In this document: positions 17,185 to 24,294 of the stretch, piece by piece
Numbering within the stretch: position 1 is the stretch's first letter
Layout of the letters: the number at the start of each line of letters is the position of its first letter
From: Methylobacter sp.
GTDB lineage: Bacteria; Pseudomonadota; Gammaproteobacteria; Methylococcales; Methylomonadaceae
NCBI GenBank assembly: GCA_028716975.1
Contig: JAQUOU010000005.1
Span: 124,001-188,000 of the forward strand
Direction: 5' to 3'
Length of the DNA stretch: 64,000 nucleotides
Notes under the pieces: model-generated
The model's database searches: none
Told to the model about the DNA's origin: nothing
The model's input: the letters and a program-made list of their open reading frames with translations, nothing else
Program-made: the position numbers and the translations under genes

Positions 17185-18291
17185 ATGAGTAAACCGGCAG
17201 CCCCGCGTAATCAAGAGATTGACACTGCCAAGGCTGTACCAAAACGCAAGCCGGGGCCGCCGCGTAAGCAAGCACCTCGCTCTCCAAGGCAAGTATCCCG
17301 AAAAATCGCGCCTGCGCCGCTCATAAGCAGCTTTAGGCGTAAACTGCTGATGATTGCTCTTGAAGTGCTTGGCTTGGTCATAACCGCTGTATCGACGATC
17401 ATATTCTTGTTGGGCTATTCAGCGAACTGGTTTTCCGGCACCAGCTTTTTTGGCAGTTTATTACCTTTCGCCATCGGGGTATTGGGATTAATCCTGATAG
17501 TGACCGGATTTTTGATAGGCTGGTGGAAACTGCGAAAATGGCTGCAAGACAGCGCCTCAATATGGCTTCCGGTTATATCAATCGGCCTTGCGCTGATTAT
17601 CGGCTTATTTGTTATACAGGATGAGTTTACCCTGGCATTCGGAAGCTTTCGCACGCTGGTCGGCGGCAAGCAGGAAGCCGGCCGGGTTACCTTGGCTCAT
17701 CAGGTATATGCGGCTTATCGCCGTTATAAATCAGGCCAACTGCAGCGCCTGGTAAACCGCTCTCTAGAATATAATCCAGCCATTGAAGAAGCAGCCGAAG
17801 CCTACGACATTGACCCGAATCTCCTGCAAGGCATTGCCGCCGCCGAGTCGTCATTTTTGCCGCGGGACAGCGCCGATGGCGGACGCGGCCTGTTTCAAAT
17901 CACTATGGTGCCGAAAGCCATCATGAACCAGGTTAGCCGGCATCTCGACGTGGACAAGCCGTCATTGCTCAATTCCCGGCACAATGCGTTTATCGCCGCG
18001 GCCACGCTGAAATATTACCTGCAGGAGATGAAGAATGACCTGTTTCTGGGATTACTGGCCTACAATATCGGCCCGGCTAACGGCGGGCTTCGATTTATCA
18101 TGCAACAGTACGGCGCGACGGATTTCGTGACCATACAGCCTTATTTGCAAGTGCTGCCGCGTGATTACCCTATCCGGGTTTTATCCTATTCGCTCGCTTT
18201 CAGAATATGGCGAAAAGAAGGAAAACTGCTCGCCTATGAAGAAGGAAATAACGCCGTTCGCATACAACGCATCGGGATACCCGGCCTGTAA
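17185..18291 (+). CDS. Membrane-anchored lytic transglycosylase (SLT domain)
   Basis: The 368-residue protein begins with a basic, Pro-rich cytoplasmic tail (residues 1-50). Three hydrophobic segments follow (about 53-78, 90-113 and 126-145), then an SLT transglycosylase domain to the end. The catalytic Glu is Glu221 in IAAAESSFLPRDSADGGRGLFQIT, followed by ATLKYYLQEM and LLAYNIGPANG. It should cleave peptidoglycan from the periplasmic face while tethered to the inner membrane. Tri-spanning anchoring is unusual for this family. The gene is 47 bases before the next one in the same direction, so they are probably one transcript. Confidence 0.88.
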   Translation: MSKPAAPRNQEIDTAKAVPKRKPGPPRKQAPRSPRQVSRKIAPAPLISSFRRKLLMIALEVLGLVITAVSTIIFLLGYSANWFSGTSFFGSLLPFAIGVLGLILIVTGFLIGWWKLRKWLQDSASIWLPVISIGLALIIGLFVIQDEFTLAFGSFRTLVGGKQEAGRVTLAHQVYAAYRRYKSGQLQRLVNRSLEYNPAIEEAAEAYDIDPNLLQGIAAAESSFLPRDSADGGRGLFQITMVPKAIMNQVSRHLDVDKPSLLNSRHNAFIAAATLKYYLQEMKNDLFLGLLAYNIGPANGGLRFIMQQYGATDFVTIQPYLQVLPRDYPIRVLSYSLAFRIWRKEGKLLAYEEGNNAVRIQRIGIPGL

Positions 18292-18338
18292 ATCGCATAC
18301 TGTATAAATAATTCTATTTTTACAAAGGCTTAATCGGC

Positions 18339-19619
18339 ATGAAAAAACGAAATCCAGGTTTTTCCACAGTTATTAAATGGCTTTTATGCGTGTTAATGGT
18401 AATTACAAGCCATCAAGTTCAAGCTGTTGAAACTCAGCATTTAACGGATTATTCCTTATGCAATGCCTGGAAACTTGGCGAAGAGCCAGCCGACCGGAAC
18501 TGCCGGGTCAATCAATATACAGACTTTTCAGCCGGGATTAACGATACGCTGGTCGTAAAAATTAATAATTTCAATGCCCTTCTGGCAAAAGCAAAATGCC
18601 TGGATCTGGTAACGGCTGAGCCCCTGCCCCAGGCGCAACAGTGCCTGCCGCAAAAAATTGTTCTTTACCTGGACGGTAGAAAAATAAGTGACCGCGACCC
18701 CGTTAAGGAAGGAAAACTGGGCAAGGATAAGGATACCGTCGAGTTTCCATTAAAACAATATCAGGCTGAAGAGGGCGGCAATAAAGATGCCTGGATTGAC
18801 CTGTTGGGAAGTCCCAAAAAAGACCTGTTTTTACGGCCTACGAAAATTGAAATCGGCCTGGACAGAGGCTATGTCATCCCCGGCAATATCGGTTTTATGC
18901 TGGCACGGATAAATAAACTCTGGTTCTGGATATGCCAGGTCATTATCGGCGTTTTTTTGATTGCGGGGATAATTCTAGCCATAAAAAGCGATATTCTGCG
19001 TGACAGTGGGCCGACGCCGGAAAATACCAAGAAATCCTGGAGCCTGGCGCGTTGCCAGATGGCCTTCTGGCTTTTTCTGGTGGTCACTTCGTTTCTGTTT
19101 ATCTGGCTGGTTACGGGCGCGTTGAACACCATTACCGACAGTGTTCTCGGTCTTATGGGAATTGGCTCAGGCACCGCGTTGGGCGCGGCGCTCATTGATG
19201 CGTCTGAAGATAAGCCTGAAAAATTGAACAAGCTAAAGGCGCAACGGGAAAAACTACAGGCTGAATGGAATGCCGCGGCAGAAAAAACTAAAGTAACGCC
19301 TCCGCCCGAAAATTTCCAGCTATTGAAAATCAATCAGGATGAAATCGATACTGAGCTAAAAAGAGTCAATGAACAAATACAAAGTATCAATACCCCGAAA
19401 AAAACTGCCGGATTTTTTATCGATCTGGTATCAGGCCCTTCCGGCGTGACTTTGCATCGATTCCAGATGGTGGTCTGGGCGGTCATACTCGGTATTATTT
19501 TTGTTTTTTCCGTCTGGAAGCGCCTGTCAATGCCCGAATTCGGCGGAATGCTGCTGGCACTGCAAGGACTCAGCGCCGGTACTTATCTGGGCTTCAAAAT
19601 ACCTGAAAAAAGCGAGTAA
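18339..19619 (+). CDS. Unrecognised membrane protein with a duplicated two-helix module and central coiled coil
   Basis: I do not recognise a named family for this 426-residue protein. A signal peptide (about residues 1-30) precedes a Cys-containing extracytoplasmic region to about 190, then a membrane helix (about 198-218). Next comes a module starting SLARCQMAFWLF (about 233), a coiled coil (about 290-355, KLNKLKAQREKLQAEWNAAA) and a second copy of the module starting TLHRFQMVVWAV (about 374). Both copies share L-x-R-x-Q-M-x-x-W, a hydrophobic run and a closing L-x-G-[IL]-[GS]-[AS]-G-T-x-L-G. It is probably co-transcribed with the transglycosylase gene, so an envelope role is plausible. Confidence 0.75.
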   Translation: MKKRNPGFSTVIKWLLCVLMVITSHQVQAVETQHLTDYSLCNAWKLGEEPADRNCRVNQYTDFSAGINDTLVVKINNFNALLAKAKCLDLVTAEPLPQAQQCLPQKIVLYLDGRKISDRDPVKEGKLGKDKDTVEFPLKQYQAEEGGNKDAWIDLLGSPKKDLFLRPTKIEIGLDRGYVIPGNIGFMLARINKLWFWICQVIIGVFLIAGIILAIKSDILRDSGPTPENTKKSWSLARCQMAFWLFLVVTSFLFIWLVTGALNTITDSVLGLMGIGSGTALGAALIDASEDKPEKLNKLKAQREKLQAEWNAAAEKTKVTPPPENFQLLKINQDEIDTELKRVNEQIQSINTPKKTAGFFIDLVSGPSGVTLHRFQMVVWAVILGIIFVFSVWKRLSMPEFGGMLLALQGLSAGTYLGFKIPEKSE

Positions 19620-19784
19620 ATTTCTTGAAAGAGAATTGCAACCATGCAACACTTTTAAATATCCCTTTCAAGCCCGTCATTCCCCAATAGCGGCATGACT
19701 CGAATAGTCTTATATTGAATGGTTACGGCGAATCTTTATTTTTTCTGTTTATCCTAAAAACCGCAGTTGGATTATGGGAAAGCC

Positions 19785-19930
19785 ATTCGTGCTGAGCCCT
19801 TAGTCTACGCTCAGGAGGGCCCTGGCTAAGCATGAACAGCCGCCTTCACACGCGAACCCATTGGGTGAATATTCCAAAATCCCGCAACCCTTCGACAGGC
19901 TCAGGGCGAACGGGATTTTGGAATATTTAA
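19785..19930. repeat. REP-like repeat plus a nested 17-bp perfect inverted repeat
   Basis: The gap after the unrecognised membrane protein holds one REP-like copy at 19785-19833 (GCTGAGCCCTTAGTCTACGC onwards). A second copy (TTCGACAGGCTCAGGGCGAA, 19891-19910) is flanked exactly by AATATTCCAAAATCCCG (19868-19884) and its reverse complement (19911-19927). The flanking arms could form a strong stem. The remaining bases from 19620 hold no gene. Confidence 0.65.
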
Positions 19931-19952
19931 CTGCGGTTTTTCAGTTCATTAC

Positions 19953-20213
19953 TTACCGTTGCTGCCTCCAGCGGTAATAAATTTCGCCATCATCACATTC
20001 CCAGCTTGAACGCTGGGTTCCGGTTTTGGATACCCGCAATTTGCAATCATGCTCAAGTTTAAATTGTTCCCAGTTGGCGTCATCGGCGCTAACACTAAAA
20101 TATAATTCGGACAGTATGATCAGCACACTAATGAGCAAGCAAATAAGCAAGGCATCAAGGGGCTTCCGGCGTATGAACCGCCCGGTTTTTGTGCCAATAT
20201 CTTTTAGATTCAT
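19953..20213 (-). CDS. Small membrane-anchored protein of unknown function
   Basis: The 86-residue protein has a basic N-terminus (TGRFIRRKP), one hydrophobic segment at about residues 19-42 and a short polar domain with two cysteines (HDCKLRVSKTGTQRSSWECDDGEIYYRW). The cysteines are spaced to allow a disulfide outside the membrane. I do not recognise it. The amino-acid composition and the sensible topology favour a real gene. It is single, with a repeat on one side and the MgtC-like gene on the other. Confidence 0.55.
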   Translation of the reverse strand: MNLKDIGTKTGRFIRRKPLDALLICLLISVLIILSELYFSVSADDANWEQFKLEHDCKLRVSKTGTQRSSWECDDGEIYYRWRQQR

Positions 20214-20346
20214 ACGACAGACCCATTTAAATATTTGATAATTATAATAAATAGTCGCATATTAATTTTTCCTACGAAGTATGGATGGATAGAAAGAAGC
20301 CGGCATTGTAAGGAACTTCGAGTCAGCCCAGTGCGGTAAGAGGGTT

Positions 20347-21615
20347 TTACGTCAACAAGCCACTGATTAGATACAGGGTCAGTAAGCCCGCTATAACGGC
20401 CCCCACTAATGTACTACCAACCCTGAGCGCCAGGGCCCGCCCCCCGATAACCCATGAAAAAATACTCTTGATACCTGAATTAACGGACACTGCAATAAGA
20501 ATTGCCCTGGCGGCAACGCTGCCTTCCAATCCTTCTTTGCTCATTTGTGACATTGAAAGAGTAATAGGATCAACATCCGCCAGGCCGGAAATCGCCGCTA
20601 GAAAATAAGTGCCCAGGTCACCCAAATAAACCTTTAACAACCGGGAGAGCAGCATGATGACCACTAAAAACACACCGAACTTTAACGCCATCCCTAATTG
20701 GAAAGGGTTTTTCAGCGTTACCTCCTCATTGGTTCGGAATCCTCTGGCATTTCGCCATAACAGAAAAGCAACAAAGTAAGTAAAAATGCTCATTACCAGC
20801 AGCGCAGGCAGCAGCGCTCGGAACAATGCCGGATTCATAACCGAGATTAACAGAAGGGTGCGTGCAAACATGGTGGCGCAGGCTGTTAAAATGCCGGCTG
20901 CCAGTACGTTTTCCATGTTTGGATATTGCGTTGATAACTTTGACAGATCAAGAGTAACGGCTGTTGAAGAGACTAATCCCCCTAATGCACCGGTCAGCAC
21001 CGGTCCATGCTGATTACCGACTATCCTGATGGCAAAATAGCCCAGATAGGAAATACCGGCAATCAGCACAACCATCCACCAAATATAGTAGGGATTAAAA
21101 GCAGCCCAGGGGCCATAGCCCTGATCGGGCAGTATCGGGAGCATAACAACCGAGATCAGCAACAGTTTCAGCGTGGCATACAATTCATGCTGTTCCAGCT
21201 TTTCCAGCCAGCCGTGGAGCAGCGGCTTAAAACCGAGCAGCGATGTAATCACCACGGCACTGGCGGAAGCAAGCATAATATGACCGAAAACAGTTAATGC
21301 GCCCAACGTAAAGGTGATCAGCGATGCAATGATGCCGGTGATACTGAAATCTTCAAATTTGTTGAGGCTTTTATTGTAAGCAAGCAGCAAAACTGATGTC
21401 AGGCCCAGAAAAGCAAAACCCATCAATAAAGGATTAATCTGCTGGGCCAGTATGCCCCAGAGTCCGCCCAGCAAGCCGATAAGTCCATATGTACGCAGCC
21501 CGGCAACGCGCATGCCCTCATCCCGGCCACGGGTACGCCAGCCGCGCTCCAGGCCGATAAGTAAGCCTATCGCCAACGAAATTCCTAATATCTTGAAGTT
21601 TTCCAGTTCAGCCAT
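20347..21615 (-). CDS. MgtC/SapB family membrane protein with DUF4010 domain
   Basis: The 422-residue protein is an integral membrane protein. Its N-terminal MgtC/SapB-like domain has GLLIGLERGWRTR (about residues 16-28) and GLRTYGLIGLLGGL, and a DUF4010 domain follows with LTGALGGLVSSTAVTLDLS and LSGLADVD-type blocks (ISGLADVDPITLSMSQ). About 11 membrane helices can be counted. The family (COG3174) is of unknown transport or regulatory function, and MgtC itself is linked to magnesium and membrane potential. It is monocistronic and divergent from the Fic gene. Confidence 0.88.
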   Translation of the reverse strand: MAELENFKILGISLAIGLLIGLERGWRTRGRDEGMRVAGLRTYGLIGLLGGLWGILAQQINPLLMGFAFLGLTSVLLLAYNKSLNKFEDFSITGIIASLITFTLGALTVFGHIMLASASAVVITSLLGFKPLLHGWLEKLEQHELYATLKLLLISVVMLPILPDQGYGPWAAFNPYYIWWMVVLIAGISYLGYFAIRIVGNQHGPVLTGALGGLVSSTAVTLDLSKLSTQYPNMENVLAAGILTACATMFARTLLLISVMNPALFRALLPALLVMSIFTYFVAFLLWRNARGFRTNEEVTLKNPFQLGMALKFGVFLVVIMLLSRLLKVYLGDLGTYFLAAISGLADVDPITLSMSQMSKEGLEGSVAARAILIAVSVNSGIKSIFSWVIGGRALALRVGSTLVGAVIAGLLTLYLISGLLT

Positions 21616-21907
21616 TTACATCTGTGTTTAATTTATTTATTGTTGTACTTGGGGACTTTTTTTAAAGTCCGGGAGGGAGCGGTAGCGAAATCTAATCCAG
21701 CGTTTCTACAAATCATGAAACTTCGCCTCGTTAACTATTTAAGCCCTAAATAAATGGTACCATTTATTTAGTAAAAGCCGACGAGAAGAGTATTACACTA
21801 ACTGCTGCGGCCGCATACGCGACGCGGATAAAAATACAAGCGTCATAAAGAGCCTCAGCCAGCCAAACGCCGGCACATCAACAGCATAAACCCTTACGGC
21901 GACTATC
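21616..21907. other. Divergent intergenic region between MgtC-like and Fic genes, left part
   Basis: No gene is visible. It contains AAATGGTACCATTT (about 21753-21766), a perfect 14-base palindrome that could be an operator for either divergent gene. The right part of the gap (21908-21984) holds the ATGTCGA array described separately. Confidence 0.4.
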
Positions 21908-21984
21908 ATGTCGAAAAAATATAATTTTATCGACATAAACTAATAACATGTCGATAACATCGACATACACTAAGCTTATGTCGA
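21908..21984. promoter_or_regulatory. Array of five ATGTCGA boxes in alternating orientation upstream of fic
   Basis: ATGTCGA occurs at 21908-21914, 21948-21954 and 21978-21984, and its complement TCGACAT at 21930-21936 and 21960-21966. The boxes therefore alternate in direction, and they end 34 bases before the Fic start codon. Such an array is what a dimeric regulator would bind. The Fic protein's own C-terminal winged-helix-like region makes autoregulation an attractive but unproven idea. Confidence 0.6.
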
Positions 21985-22018
21985 AATTTTAATATTTGAT
22001 AAACATGAGTAACCGAAC

Positions 22019-23125
22019 ATGAGCTTTGACCCACGCTTGCCCTACAATGACTTACCCCTATTGCCGCCAGCCATTGAGCTGGAAACTGCCATTGTACTCA
22101 AAGCCTGCATCAGCGCTCGGGCGGCACTGGCAGAACTGAAACAAGCAGGCGAACTGCTGCCTAACCAGGGCTTGCTCATTAACACCTTGCCGCTGCTTGA
22201 AGCCAAAGACAGTTCGGAAATAGAAAATATCGTCACTACGACAGACAAGCTATTCCAGTTTGCTAACGAGCATACACAGGCCGATCCTGCAACCAAAGAA
22301 GCCTTACGCTACCGCACGGCACTCTATCAGGGATTCATCTCGTTAATATCCAAACCATTAAGCACTTCGACGGCGGTCGCCGTATGCAGCACCCTAAAAG
22401 GCGCAGACATGGGCATACGCAGAGTGCCTGGCACCACGATTACCAATACAGTTAACCAGGAAGTCATCTATACGCCGCCAGTCGGCGAAGACACTATTCG
22501 CAGCCTGCTAGCCAATTGGGAGCGCTTTATTCATGAGTCAAATGGGCTGGACCTCTTGGTTGTAATGGCAGTGGCGCATTACCAGTTTGAAGCCATACAC
22601 CCATTCCTGGATGGCAACGGCCGCACCGGACGCATTCTCAATATATTACTGCTGATTGAAAAAGAACTGCTGACGCTGCCTATCCTGTATTTGAGCTATT
22701 ACATCGTGCGCCACAAAAACGATTATTATCGCTTGCTCAATGCTGTAACCGGAAAGCAGCAATGGCAGGACTGGATTTTATATAATCTAGACGCCGTACA
22801 GCAAACTGCCGAACGGACTACCCGAAAAATTAATGCCGTGCGTGGTTTGGTTGAAAACACCAGTGCCTTTGTCCGCGAGCGATTGCCCAAGATTTACAGC
22901 CATGAACTAATACAGACTATCTTCGAGCAGCCTTACTGCCGCATTCAAAACCTGGTTGATGCCAATATTGCCAAACGCCAGACAGCTTCAGTTTATTTAA
23001 AACACCTGGCTGAAATCGGCGTATTGAATGAATGTCAGGCCGGTAAAGAAAAGCTGTTTGTTCATCCCAAACTTATGCAACTCATGACCACCGATAACGA
23101 TCAATTTACTGAATATTCTCAATAA
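22019..23125 (+). CDS. Fic family protein (predicted AMP transferase with N-terminal inhibitory motif)
   Basis: The 368-residue protein has a Fic N-terminal domain, a Fic core and a winged-helix-like C-terminus (about residues 300-368, [23 protein letters not shown]). The active site [12 protein letters not shown] (194-205) is complete, with the catalytic His194 and the nucleotide-binding Arg residues. SSEIEN (65-70) fits the inhibitory motif [S/T]xxxE[G/N], so the enzyme should be autoinhibited (class II). It presumably AMPylates a protein target, which is unknown. It is a single gene with an operator-like array upstream and a hairpin downstream. No antitoxin gene is adjacent, as expected when inhibition is internal. 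Confidence 0.93.
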   Translation: MSFDPRLPYNDLPLLPPAIELETAIVLKACISARAALAELKQAGELLPNQGLLINTLPLLEAKDSSEIENIVTTTDKLFQFANEHTQADPATKEALRYRTALYQGFISLISKPLSTSTAVAVCSTLKGADMGIRRVPGTTITNTVNQEVIYTPPVGEDTIRSLLANWERFIHESNGLDLLVVMAVAHYQFEAIHPFLDGNGRTGRILNILLLIEKELLTLPILYLSYYIVRHKNDYYRLLNAVTGKQQWQDWILYNLDAVQQTAERTTRKINAVRGLVENTSAFVRERLPKIYSHELIQTIFEQPYCRIQNLVDANIAKRQTASVYLKHLAEIGVLNECQAGKEKLFVHPKLMQLMTTDNDQFTEYSQ

Positions 23126-23202
23126 TCAATAATGGTTTCGTACAAGCTTTGGAATTTCTGCAAGGTATGGCGTGACGATGGTATTGATTATACCGATTGA
23201 TG

Positions 23203-23232
23203 AATCGGGCTGACCTGGAAGTCAGCCCGATT
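23203..23232. terminator. Perfect 12-bp hairpin between convergent fic and cytochrome genes
   Basis: AATCGGGCTGAC (23203-23214) and GTCAGCCCGATT (23221-23232) are exactly complementary with a six-base loop. No long T-run follows on either strand, so it may rely on stem strength, but its place between two converging genes fits a bidirectional terminator. Confidence 0.6.
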
Positions 23233-23275
23233 ACTGTTCTAAAGCGGGTTGCAGGCACGATTTGGATCGTATCCC

Positions 23276-23887
23276 TTACTGCCCGTTACCGGATGCCTCT
23301 TCCTCGCACTGCAGGGGTGGGATGGCCCGCAAGTATTCATATACAGCCCGTAAATCACAAGTGTTCATCTTGCCGTATATCGGCCACGGCATTACTTGCA
23401 GTATGGGCGTATTGCCCGGGGGGTGTTCATTGTCCTCCAGATCGACGCCGGTGCGCATGATCTGCAGGAATTCCTCGAAGCTGAATTCCGGCTCGCCTGC
23501 GTTACACGGGGTCAGGTTGCGGGATATAAAAGGGCCGAATGCCAGTCCTCCGGCTAAATACCCCTCCACATTGACCTGTTCCGGTTCGCCTTTAAACGGA
23601 TCGCCGCCTTCGGCATAAGGCGGATTGGTATGGCAATCATTACAGGCTCCCTGACCATTAACGATATAACTGCCCAATCCGGCCAGTCTGCGATTTTTGC
23701 CATCCAGGTTAAGAGGTACGGGAGCAATCTGAAAACCTTTCGTGATTTTCTGGATTTGCCCGAACGTACAGATGCCGGACTCTACCAATGGAAAGTCCGG
23801 TTTAAATGGAAAGTCCGCTTGGGCCTCCAGGGTCATGAGGGAACTGCTGAATAATGCGGATAACATAATAGCCTTGTACGGGTTCAT
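23276..23887 (-). CDS. Periplasmic mono-haem cytochrome c family protein
   Basis: The 203-residue protein has a signal peptide (residues 1 to about 24, cleavage near EAQA) and one haem c site, GACNDCH (about residues 79-85). A late MPWPIYGKMNTCDLRAVYEYLRAI block supplies a possible axial Met and the C-terminal helix of a cytochrome c fold. It should carry electrons in the periplasm. It lies downstream of the YVTN/di-haem gene on the same strand, about 400 bases away and separated by repeats. A functional pair is plausible, but a shared transcript is not certain. Strong plus-strand frames here are shadows. Confidence 0.85.
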   Translation of the reverse strand: MNPYKAIMLSALFSSSLMTLEAQADFPFKPDFPLVESGICTFGQIQKITKGFQIAPVPLNLDGKNRRLAGLGSYIVNGQGACNDCHTNPPYAEGGDPFKGEPEQVNVEGYLAGGLAFGPFISRNLTPCNAGEPEFSFEEFLQIMRTGVDLEDNEHPPGNTPILQVMPWPIYGKMNTCDLRAVYEYLRAIPPLQCEEEASGNGQ

Positions 23888-23988
23888 GGTTTTATCTCCT
23901 CTCCTTTTACAGAAGTTAAGCTTCCCCTTAGCTTACATAAGATAAGGGGATTTTTGGACAAAATGTCCTTAAAGAAACTCTGAATAAA

Positions 23989-24180
23989 TCCTTCGACAAG
24001 CTCAGGACGAACGGTAACCCTTCGCCTACGCTCAGGAGAGCGCCGTTGATTCCGTTCGTGGTGAGCCCTTCGACAATGCTCAGGAGAGCCCCTTCGACAA
24101 TGCTCAGGAGAGCCTTGTCGATTCCGTTCGTGGTGAGCCCTTCGCCACTGCTCAGGAGAGCCTTGTCGAACCATGAACAG
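23989..24180. repeat. Tandem array of REP-like repeats
   Basis: Between the two cytochrome genes the dispersed element is repeated about five times in the same direction. The CTCAGGAGAGC core appears near 24030, 24079, 24103 and 24151, and a degenerate copy is at 23991. A unit starting ATTCCGTTCGTGGTGAGCCC recurs 73 bases apart (about 24048 and 24121). The rest of the 23888-24294 gap contains no gene. Confidence 0.75.
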
Positions 24181-24294
24181 AATCAACTTATTCAGAGCTT
24201 CCTTAAGCTAACTGGTTGCCCCCTTCCAACTTGGCAAGAAGGAAGAGGTAGCACAATACCTAAACAAAAGGTTCACTATCATCAAAACACCGGT

